64,000 nucleotides of DNA. It comes from Chamaecyparis obtusa. Its lineage: Eukaryota > Streptophyta > Pinopsida > Cupressales > Cupressaceae. The stretch covers positions 10,001 to 74,000 of the forward strand of contig BSBK01002080.1 in assembly GCA_027943335.1 (NCBI GenBank), in the 5' to 3' direction. The translations under genes were made by a program, and so were the position numbers. Below the pieces are notes generated by a model, which did no database searches, was not told the DNA's origin, and worked only from the letters and a program-made list of their open reading frames with translations. Below are positions 23,948 to 34,363 of the stretch, piece by piece (position 1 is the first letter of the stretch; every line of letters begins with the position of its first letter).

Positions 23948-26900
23948 ATGGCATAGAAGGTTAACTCACCAGCTATGAGGTATCAGTTCAAGGGGTATCA
24001 CGCACCCTCCAAGGTGGGAAACTTACATGCTGAGATCACGGATACTAACATCAAGAATGTCAATTGGAATGACTACCTGGTCAAGTGTGCACAATTGACA
24101 AGGAGGTTTGAGGACTACACTTCATTAGTGTACTGTTCTCTAGTAAACGTAGCAGTATATCCAGTGTCCATCCTGTCATCACACCCAATCAACACTCTAG
24201 AAAGTCACTACATACCGGATGAAAGAATGGTTAAGAATAGCATGGGAAAAGTAGTTTTGGATCTCAGGCTAGACAATATTGAAGATCTCTTCCACTTTCC
24301 CAAAGGGGTCAAAAAATTCTACAACTTCTTCATCGGCAAGGGAATGGAGTTCTACAATAGAGATATCTGATTGTCCCATGACATTGTGAACAAGGAGTAC
24401 CTTATACAACCTCTACCATGAAATAAGTTGGAAAGGATAGACATGCAGAGAGGATACATGAAAGAAGACATCCAAGAATCCATCATCATGATCAGTCGGG
24501 TGTATGGACTGCCAAAGTCTATACATCTGGAACTTTGGATGATCCTGCTTATTGAAAAGATAAAGGAGAGGCAGGAAAGATTCGATTGGGCCACTATCCT
24601 TAGTGACAACTTGGATCAATAGCTAATCACAGTAAACACTGACCCACACTTCTACATGACATCATATGTTGTGTACCTATTGGCTACTAGAGTAGTGTAC
24701 CCAAGATTGGTGAAAGTTGGTGCTATGGGGGATCAGAATGCATGGTCATTCATAGTGTACCCACAACTGGTTTGGAAGGAATACTACACACACAACAACC
24801 CTAATTTCTGCATCATCAACAATGCCTTTGTATTTTCTATGATATGCTCCATAGAGGGAGACTATGCTAAAAGAATGTCAACAGAAGATGTTGCAAAGGT
24901 GAAGGTCCTTGGGGCATTTTATATTCAATTGTAGACTTTTACATACATCTAGGTGGTGGGATGCACCCTGGCTCCTAAGAAGCTACCGAGATATCCATCT
25001 AATAGGGTAATCTTGTTAGAGATGGCTAGATAATTGTCAGATACCTATGAGAATATTTGGCACAAGAAAAAACATTGTTGGGACTTCCTAATTTCCATAG
25101 GGCTCCACTATGTACAAGATATGAAGATCTATAAGTACTTGTCCTTCGAATGGGATGAATTCCCACTACAAAGCTACAACCTCATAAGGACCCATTTTGA
25201 TCTGATTGGTACATATAGTCACATAATGGGAAGGCATTATGTACATGCACCCCATATTGAGGACCATTAGATAAACTACTTAGATGATTATGAGGTCAGG
25301 ATCCGTGATTACTATCGGATGAGCTAGGAGCTGGTACATACTACTCTATTGCTAAAGATCCCCCCAAAGGTGAAGGGAGCTAACTCTGAGGATGTCATGG
25401 ATCCTATTTATAATTTGGATAAAGTATACACCAGGGCCATCTTGAATACAGAAGTCGATAGGGATGAAAATAATGATATTAACTTCAAGGTAAGACCTGT
25501 CATCAAAGTAACTAAGGCATGGATCACCCATCCATTCCCTATGGATCTAGTACCAATTAAATAATAACTAGCTCAACCCTCCAAGGAGAAGAAGAAGAAA
25601 GGGGAGAAGGTGTTGATGCCACAATTCAAAGAGGTTGTGCCACAGAAGCCGAAAATAGTGTATAGACATGAGTGCCCTACGACATATAGCTTGACCACTC
25701 ACTCGAAGAAACCTAAAACTAGAATGACTGGAAGCATAGAACCTCTAGATGCTCCTTCTTCTAATGGTCTTGAACCTCCAACTACACCAAAGAAGGTGCC
25801 CAAATTCAAGATAACTGGACCTAGGCCGACCGGGGTGATAAAAGAGCATGTTTACAAAAGGAAGAAAGATTCAATGCCCACTAATATGGACACCCTCTTG
25901 GAAGAAGATGAAGTTGAGGAGGACCAATTTCCCCTAAGAAGAAGGACCCGTTCTAGAGGATTCTTAAAGAGGAGATGGGTACTAGAGGAAGATCAACAAG
26001 AAGACATTGGAGGAGCCCAAGAGGAACCTATAAATCTAGATGCTTTAGGAGATGATGAATTTGACATCACTGACTTTGGAGGACTTCATGGATTCCAAGA
26101 ATATGAGAAACATGCTCCAATTATAGGACAATCATTCTCTTTTGGTTCTATCCCTACATAATTCACTAGTCCTCTTGGTAAAGCGGGAGAGGAAGTCCTG
26201 CGAGACTCTTAGGAGTCAAGGAGGTCACAGATGAAATCCAAAAGTACACTATAGAATTAGGAAGGGATTCTTCCATAGGTTTCACTTCTGAGGAGGACAT
26301 AGCAGCACAAATTCCTTTAGTGTCACACACAGTTCCACCTCCACTTCCACCTAGGCATCCGACACCACCTCTGCCTCCGCATATGACACCACATACCACT
26401 CCACTTCCACCTCTAGTTCAAACTACTCCATTTCCACCACAACCTCTGTCTATTCATATTCCCATGCCAACTCTACCTCCTCCACCAATGCCTTCAACCA
26501 CTCCCCTTGTTGCTCCAACTCCTTCCATGCTGAACCCTCCTTCCCAAGCTCCCATTCCGCCATTGGTCCACATTGAAATACTGGAACAAGGGTCTCAGGA
26601 ACCAGAGAAAGAAACATAGGTGATTGGTGAGATGTTGTCTAAATGACAAGATGGATTGGAGAATCAGGCTGAAGAGGAAGAGCAGACAAAGGAGGAAGAA
26701 TAGACAAATGTTGGAGAAGAGATGAATGTGATAGAAGAGCAAGAAATAGAAGGAAGGGAGGATAACAGTCATGAGGAGATGGAAATAGAATTCCTGATGA
26801 CTACCTCAACTTTATCAGCCCCTTATGAGCCCCTAAATGCCTTTTCAAATCCCACATGGTTCACCAAGGAAATTCAGCCAAGGACAAGGGTGTATACTGA

Positions 26901-28015
26901 TGATGAAACATATATGGCGATATTAGGGCTATCATTCCATCAAGCCAAATCTAGCACCCATGTGAGGACCCCCTCCTATGTAACACAGGACCAAGCGGGT
27001 AGTTGGAAAGCTCAGGTGGTTGTCCCTACAATGAGTATCAGTATGGTTGAAGTCACCCCAGATGACTGTGTTAGAGGAAGTAGATTTGGGAGAGCCAACT
27101 AGAGAAGGGAATAAAACTCTGGCTACCCTGGGGTTGAAGCACGCTCTAGGTTTCATGGACAAGAATGAAGAGAAGATAAAAGCATTGATGGAACAAAATG
27201 AAGCTATGAAGAAGTTTATTCTTAAGATAGCAGGTCCCATTGACCCTAGTAACCTTGAGGCCTCATCATAGGCTATTTTGGAGAAAAGGGGTGATGTAAA
27301 TACACCGGCAGATGTCCCGCATTCTTTTGTCCAAGTTTGTGCAGATTGGAAGGCTGATTTTGAGGAGTTTGCCAAGGTGTCTCTCAAGAAGATTTTGAGG
27401 CATTTCTAGAGTATTCTTCAAGGAATCACATCCTTGGGAGAGCTTATGAGTGAGGAGAATGGTTTGGAGGAGAAGACCTTGAAGTGGCAAAAGGCACTGG
27501 ATGACCTCATAGTAATAAGGAAGCAGCGCTTCCAAGTTTTGGTCAAGGTGTATGAAGTGTCGAAGCTGAAAATTTTTGAAGAGTGGATCTAGGATATCAC
27601 TGGCACTTTGACCATTTTTGAAACAGTACTAAAAAGGATGAACAAAAGAAGAGACTAAGGTTTACTCTTTGTGGGGGAAATGCACAAGTTTTTCAGAGGA
27701 TTAGACCTAGATTTGTAGGAAGAAGATGATGAGAAAATGATGCATCTTGTGAATGTTATCATAAATCAGTATCTAGATATCTTCGAAGGAGTCAAAACAA
27801 AAGAAGACCTCCAACATATGTTTTACCAGAAGGAGGAGATTCAGAAGATGCTATCCCAAGAAGAAGAAATAAAAGGGCTTGTAGATGGATTACTGACCTT
27901 CCAGGAGAAACAATTAGAACTCCTTAAAGGGGTCAAAATGGCTGACTTTGAAGAGGTGCAAGAGATTGTGGATAGATTTTGCAAGGCTCACCTAGAAGTC
28001 CTCCCAAGTCAATAA
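23948..28015 (+). pseudogene. LTR-embedded ORF (3' LTR copy), unknown protein
   Basis: Same frame as in the 5' LTR and the same overall length (4,068 bases from start to TAA). It retains an ATG at 23948, followed two codons later by TAG where the sister copy has GAG. Open pieces: 23975-24370, 24656-24934, 25034-25270, 25349-25564, 25610-26161, 26320-26619 and 26722-27102 (shifted frame), 27047-27271 and 27737-28015. Many stops are private to this copy (for example TAG at ~24931 and ~24952 against CAA in the 5' LTR), so the ORF was probably intact when the element inserted. Function unknown. Confidence 0.75.
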
Positions 28016-29409
28016 GCATCCAGTTTGGACTTAGACAAATTTTGTATAGGAGAAAAATAGTTGTTCACACTTAGCCATTTTTGAAGGTCCTGATTTTTAG
28101 AATTTCGGCCCTAGAGGATTTTTGGCCTTTGAAAGTCTGAAAGTTTGGAAAGGGTCCTCTCAACACTTAGTCAATTTTGGAGCTTCATTTTTTCAGGGCA
28201 ACCGCCGAGATCTGAGATTTCTGGGCATGACTATTGTTTGACTTCAATCATCTCAAACTTGATTTTTTCAGTCAACTAGATCACTTCTATGGGGTCATTT
28301 CTGCATGATTTGGGGCCCTCTTCCAGTTGAGTCCACATGGATAAGCCATAACAAAGGATAAAGGGTAGGATCACGAAGTTTCATGGAGAGCTTGCATGAG
28401 TTCTAGTTGTGTTTTGAGTCATTTTATGCATGATTTGATCTATTTTTTGTAATGCACAAGGTTTAATTATGTGTTAGGTTAGTTTAACTTATTTTTAGAG
28501 ATAGTTTCCTTCATGTAATATCTAGTTTAGATTTATTTTTTAGTTTTAGATGCAGCTGAAACCCTAGCTGTGAAAATAAGAGCATAGCTCTATAAATTGT
28601 ATGAATTCAATGTAATTAAGGTCAGATTTTGATCATAATACAATACATACAATTGGAGATTCAATCATGGTGTGATTTCTTCTGCTACCTTTGAGAAATT
28701 TATGAGTGTGTGAATTGCTCATTTGTTTATTTTAGAGAACCAATTGATTGTGTGGTGGTTTAAATCTATGATTCTTTAGTTCAGTATTTGTTGGTGTTAC
28801 ATTGCTTTGTTGTGACAAATTATTGAGAAGATCTTTCTTTTTGGGTTCTTTGAAGATAAACTTGTCTCACATGTGCGCACATCTATGGTGGCTTTGTGAT
28901 TCGATGAGTTTTGGCTTATTATATGTCTGTGTTTGTTTCCTTTGATGATTGCATCTGCCTAGCTGAAGATTGTGATTTATTCAGATCTCTGTTTTATGGG
29001 TTTCCTCATCTTCTTGGTATTTTAATTCATCAAGTAGTGTGATATTGGTTTATGTCCATTAGTTTATTTCAACAAATTTCCTTCAAATTCTCGTTACCTT
29101 ACCTCTTACTTTCTTTGCAAATCAATTACAGTAGATTAATTAGATTTATGTTTCTTTCCATTTTAAAATCTGAAAATCCAAAAAGAGAAATATTGTGGTG
29201 TTTTAAAGTTTGTTTCACAGCCCTTCGAGATACGAACCAACAAAGGCCTCCTTGTGAACAGATTCATATTTATCTTTCGTTGAGCTATCCAAGCAGTTGA
29301 GACCCAACCTAGAAGGAACCTTGAGAGTGATTAATATCATTCTTCCAAGAGTGGAATTTTCTCACATAAATTCCTAGCTGTTGTCTCATGTAAAAATGAT
29401 GCTCAATAA

Positions 29410-29414
29410 TACTT
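29410..29414. repeat. right target-site duplication TACTT
   Basis: Directly follows the 3' LTR and continues into 'gtgatgattttcacaatagtacat', the right half of the split 179-bp repeat unit. Confidence 0.85.
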
Positions 29415-30036
29415 GTGATGATTTTCACAATAGTACATTTGTTGCAGGGTCAGCTGCCAATAGTGCTTAGGCAAATCTACATGTTTATCACTTGTGCATA
29501 TGAAGTGGCTCTAATGGCAGATACAATCATTGAACAACCATTTTTTCAACTCTAATTTTGTGAGAGGATCAATTAAATAATCACAAAAAGAAACACGCTT
29601 TGTCAAAAATGTTCAAAATCATTAGGACTATAGAAAAATCATTAAGACTATAGAAAATCAAATTCTATAAATGGACGGTTATGATGCTTTTCCATTACAA
29701 CAATTGAGCATTGATCATTTGGTACTTCTTGGTGTATTCCATTTAAGTACACCAGGCACAAAGTATTCCATTTAGATATGTTCAAAATTTTGCTAGGAAT
29801 GATTTGGGAAATGCAATCATGTAAAACACAAACTAATATTATTATTGTTATGAGAAGAGATCAAAATAACATTCAAAGTATTATTATGAAATCTGCATGT
29901 TCATCACCTATGCATATACCTTCTCTAATCACACAACCAATGAATAAAATTTCTTTAACAATTGAAATGTCTCAAGTAGACAAGATTCTCAATTGAAATG
30001 TCACAAGTGAATGTTCATCACATGTGCATACAAGAG
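29415..30036. other. flank with fragments of the 179-bp repeat
   Basis: The right part of the interrupted repeat unit runs to about 29515, followed by unique sequence. Short pieces of the unit's 3' end recur at about 29887-29915 and 29998-30036 (tgttcatcac...gcata). No gene. Confidence 0.6.
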
Positions 30037-31580
30037 TTGATCAGATAAGGTATATGCATAGGTGACAAAAATGCAGATTTGACCAAGCAATACTGGGAGC
30101 TAGACCCAGCAACACATGGACTTGTGATGATTTTCACTATAGTACATGTGTTGCAGGGTATGCTCCCAGTAGTTCTTAGGAAAATCTGCATGTTCATCAC
30201 CTGTGCATATAAGAGTTGTGTAATACCCCAAAATTGGCACCTATTTAATTTCATCAATTTTGGTGCATTATCTCGATTTTACATCACCAAAGTCCTAGTT
30301 CCCTAGGCAATTTTCTCTCTCCTACTTTACTTAATTTGACTTGATGTCAATTGCAAAGACCATAAATTGCAATAATCAAATATTAATATTAATTCCTAAA
30401 GTCCTTGACTTTATTAGCTAAATTATCTCTATGATACATTAATTTAATTGTAAAGTCCTATGTGCTTTAAATTAAATTAAATCAAACCACCCCCTTTGGC
30501 TAATACACATAAAAAAGGAATTAATTAATTGCTTGTTATTTGAATGGACACCTTTTCTTGAATTAATAATTTGAGATATTCGAAAGGTCCTCATGTGGCA
30601 TTTTCCATTCTTTTAATAAAGTAATTCATGCTTATTTGTCCCAAAAGGGATATGAAGGGTCAGGAGTTTCGAATCAAGAAACTCTTCCTCCTCCTCTTGG
30701 CTCTTCTATTTATTTGAACCTCTTTTTCTCATTCAGGAGAGCAATTTTTGAGAGCATCTACACTATAGGCATTTTTTTAGTCTCATTTGATTCATTGTTT
30801 TCAAAGCTCTTTTATTGCATTATCTAGTTTAATTTCTCATATTAGTGTAATTGCATTTCACATTTAGATTAAATTTGCTTACTTTTTCTTAGTCTAATAT
30901 CATCTTTATTTCAAAATCAAATAAAAATCTGCATTTTATATTTCTTTCAAAATTTTCTAGATTAATTGCATTCATTCTTAGCTTAGTTTCATCTTGCTCA
31001 TCTTTATTGCTTCTTGGAAATCCTCCATTGTTGAATTGGTCTCCCGGCTGTTGGCTCTCGTTCTGAGAGTATTCAAACACCCCATTCACATAGGAGGCAA
31101 CAGGTCGCCTCACCATGGAATTTGGATTGAGTTCTTCATACTCTCTCTCAAATTTTATCAAGTGAATAATGACCATGTTGTGTTGTGCCTGATTTAGAGG
31201 TCACATTCAGTCACATACAAGTTGATCAAAGAAGGTATATGCACAAGTGAAAAACATGCAAATTTGACTAAAAATTATTGGGAACTTGACCTTGCAACAA
31301 ATGAACTTGTGATGATTTTCACAATAGTACATGTGTTGCAGGGTAAGCTCCCAGTAGTGCTTAGGAAAATCTACATGTTCATCACTTGTGCATATATGAT
31401 TTGATCAGAGAAGGTATATGCACAGGTGAAAAACATGCAAATTTAACCAAGCAATGCTGGGAGCTAGACCCGACAGCAAATGGACTTGTGATGATTTTCA
31501 CAGTAGTACATGTGTTGTCAGGTAAGCTCCCAACAGTGCTTAGGCAAATCTACATGTTCATTACCTATGCATATGAAGTG
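30037..31580 (+). repeat. 179-bp tandem repeat array (three units, one split)
   Basis: Units begin TTGATCA at 30037, 31222 and 31401. When the 1,001-bp insertion at 30219-31219 and one target copy are discounted, the spacing is 179 bases each time. Each unit contains 'ggtatatgcacaggtgaaaaacatgca', 'cttgtgatgattttcac', 'gtacatgtgttgcagggtaagctccc' and 'atgttcatcacctgtgcatat'. Another unit was split by the gypsy element (about 8559-8633 plus 29410-29515). Each unit reads open in one frame (VMIFT.VHVL.GKLP), but the period is not a multiple of three, so a tandem coding unit is unlikely. Confidence 0.88.
30219..31219 (+). mobile_element. solo LTR, 1,001 bp, TSD AGTTG
   Basis: Begins TGTAATACCCC and ends CACATACA, flanked by AGTTG at 30214-30218 and 31220-31224. 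Leaving it out with one AGTTG copy gives 'gcatataagagttgatcaaag', matching the uninterrupted unit at 30027-30045 (gcatacaagagttgatcag). No internal region, primer-binding site or ORF, so it is most simply a solo LTR left by recombination between two LTRs. Orientation is given by TG...CA only and is uncertain. Confidence 0.88.
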
Positions 31581-33960
31581 GCTCTAATGGAAGATATAGT
31601 CCCCATTTGGTAGGTGATTTTCAGGATTGGTGGCACCAATTTTCTCAAGTTGAAACACTTTGGCGGTAAAAAATCAGTCCCCATTTGGCCCTCAAGGCAT
31701 CACTACCATTGCACAAGCATTTCAATGGTTAAAATCAATAATGAAAATGGAAACTGCAGCAACAGTTGGGCATTTATACACGGGGTTTCCTCAGTGGCCC
31801 CATTGCTTGTAGCCTTGGATCCATTGAGAGGGTCTAGAAGTGTGTGGAGGTGTTTGGTTGAGGAAGCCCTAGGGTTATAGGCCTAAAATAGGGGGTTTTT
31901 TATTGGGATATTAAAACTTAGTGTTTCTTCCTAAAAAATTGGAAATCCTTTGATTGAGGTTATATTTTAACTCTTTTTTTGGGTTAGGAAGTTTTGGAAG
32001 GTGTGAAAAGAGGAGTTGCTTTGTATTTGGAGACCTTTTGGAGGGAAATACACAGTACACCAGTCATTGTTTGGACAATTGGTCCAAAGAAGTGATATCT
32101 GATTTTGAAATATGTTTTACAACTTCCAAAAGGGTATCCAAATATAGTTTTAGTTTCCCAAGTGTTTTGGAGAAAATATTTGTAAACCTTGAAAAACCAT
32201 CAACATTTTGGAGTAATATTAGAAAATCAATCAAAATGTCCTAAAATTTTGTCATATGAATCTTCAATTTCTAACATTCCCCCCTTCTCTTCATAACCAT
32301 GGAGTAGATAAGAATAGTTGGCTTTACCATAAATTTGCACAATACTTATTTAAAACTAAAATTTGTTTGCAGGGTTCTAATCCATATTTATAGGTTTCAA
32401 GATTATCATTTCTAAAAGAAGAAAAATAGATCATTTACTCTCCTTGTTCAAACACATCTACCCTAAGAGGAAGAGGATTTAGGTTTAATAGGAGGTTACA
32501 CCAAGGGAGACAAGTTAACATAAATGTCTTGAAGTTTTAAAAATAAGAGTTGCATCAATGAGGTTTCCAAGTCTTTGAAGTACCCAACTTTGGTTTTCTT
32601 AGGTCTTTTTCTATCCATCATGACAACCCAGTAGGTAGATTAATGTGTTGTTAAGTCAACCCAAGGTAAGTATTCCTAATACAAACCTATTTCATTCTTT
32701 GGTTAATAGTGTGGATATTGTGTACTTTTTGTATTAGGGAGCATAGTATTTCTCATTACACCACTTTCATCTTCTACATTGTTGTTGCCTATAGCCCTTG
32801 TTTCTAGCCTACTGAAATATTGGTCTTGATAGATCTTGCTAACTACTTAATGGCATTTAAGTATTTATAGGTCTAGCTTATCGCTTAGTGTTTTAATTTA
32901 CACCTTTTAGTATGACTCACAACATAATAATGTGTAGTACAACCATTTTTCAAATTTGAAGGGGAAGTTACCTATGACAATAAATAACCAGATTTGAACA
33001 TGTATTAGATATTTATAATTTGTACGGTGTTTTTTGTGTATGGGAAGACTCTTGGGAGGGATTTCAAGCCTTAGAACACCAGGGATTATGTGGAATGTAG
33101 GTAGACTGAGGTTGGAGAGACTTAGTCTTGGAACCATTTGGAGAATGCAAGCAATTCTTTAGAACAACAAAGAATCATGCAAAAAATATTCGATAGTAGA
33201 CATATCTTAATTTCAAGTAATGCTGATAGTAAAACAGACTAAATCGGGGTCATTTCATAGTCAAGGAACCTCAGTTGACTCCAAGGAAATATCCAATCCA
33301 AAATTGCATCCTAAAAATGGAGAAAATGAGCTCTGTAATTCTTGTATCAGGGTTTATTATGGGGTGTGTTCATGCAAGTTTTGTGGAGTTTTAATTTTGA
33401 TACAAAGAATTATTGATTCTGTCCTAAAATATTTTGTCTGTATTATGTTTCAAAATGCTACTTTTCTACTAAGGGAATCACATACATCTTGGTTGAGTTG
33501 TTGTGGCATTTTAGAGCTTTTCACATCCTCACAGAGCTAAAGTGAGGTTCAATATTTGATGAATGTCATTGCTTTGGACATCAACAATAGTAGTAGTTGC
33601 TTGTTCTACTACAGTTAATACCTTCCCATGGAAATGCTAAAATAATAATGATATATTATTTTTTAGGTCAGAGTGTATATGTTAACAACTGTAATCATAC
33701 CACTGCATGTGGATTGTTTGATTCAAAGGATCGTGTCTTCACAAATCTTGAGATATGCATCATTTGCATATGTTTTTGTATTATTTCTAGAGAGTATTAA
33801 GTTTCTTCAACAAATATTGTTCAAATAATGTCTTAAATGATTTTCTTTTTGCAAATGATCAATTGTATTGAAATTGGCACTCTTTGCTTCACTCCAATAC
33901 TTTCAAGGAGCACAGTTGTTCTAAGCTCATGCTATAGTACAAATCCCTGAAAAATTTTCT
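31581..33960. other. intergenic, nothing recognised
   Basis: Low-complexity AT-rich sequence. Short ORFs such as 31614-31880 and 33220-33540 show no motif I recognise and no supporting context. Confidence 0.5.
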
Positions 33961-33967
33961 TTATGAA

Positions 33968-34363
33968 GGATGGTGTAAGATTAATTTTGATGGGGCCTCT
34001 AAGGGAAACCCAAGACCATCAGGGATTGGATGTATGGTCAAGGGAAGTGATGGAAACATTCTAAGTCTTGAAGCAAAGAGAATCAATGACAAAATGAATA
34101 ATGTAGTGGAGGCAGTGGAAGCTTTACAAGCTATCAAAATGGGTATAAGATTAGGAGTAAGGAAGTTTCACATAGAAGGTGATTTTATTATTATTGTTAA
34201 GGTAGTTATGGCCATAACCTTTCAGGTATAGAACCAACACAAGTTTATCAATGCAGTCACAAATGAATTATCAAATTTTAAACATTTTAAAATCTCACAC
34301 GTCAAAAGAGGGGGTAATGATGTAGTGGATGTCATATCAAATTTGGTACAGGTTTCACACTAG
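33968..34363 (+). pseudogene. LINE-type RNase H domain remnant
   Basis: Reads GWCKINFDGASKGNPRPSGIG, then VVEAVEALQAIKMG, VRKFHIEGDF and FKISHVKRGGNDVVD, the pattern of the RNase H (RVT_3 type) at the end of plant LINE polyproteins. FDGAS supplies the first Asp, VVEAVEAL the Glu and IEGD the second Asp. A TAG at 34229-34231 breaks it, and no RT is found upstream, so this is a 5'-truncated fragment. Such domains also occur as stand-alone plant genes, but the stop argues against that. Confidence 0.75.

Larger units (their letters stand above)
8634..29409 (+). mobile_element. 20.8-kb Ty3/gypsy LTR retrotransposon with ~6.6-kb LTRs
   Basis: Two direct repeats of 6,577 and 6,594 bases flank a 7.6-kb internal region with decayed gag, protease, RNase H, reverse transcriptase, second RNase H and integrase, in that order. 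The order RT before integrase makes it Ty3/gypsy; the second RNase H points to the plant Tat/Ogre/Athila side of the group (inference). Ends are supported by the TACTT duplication. The terminal bases read TTATTG and CAATAA, a perfect 6-bp inverted repeat in which the leading TT overlaps the duplication. Hand-aligning 93 bases (10468 and 24656 onward) gives 6 differences, so the insertion is old. All ORFs are broken. Confidence 0.93.
22816..29409 (+). repeat. 3' LTR of the giant gypsy element
   Basis: Collinear with 8634-15210 over its whole length, including the TATA box, the embedded ORF and the non-coding tail. Ends CTCAATAA, followed by the TACTT duplication. Confidence 0.93.
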
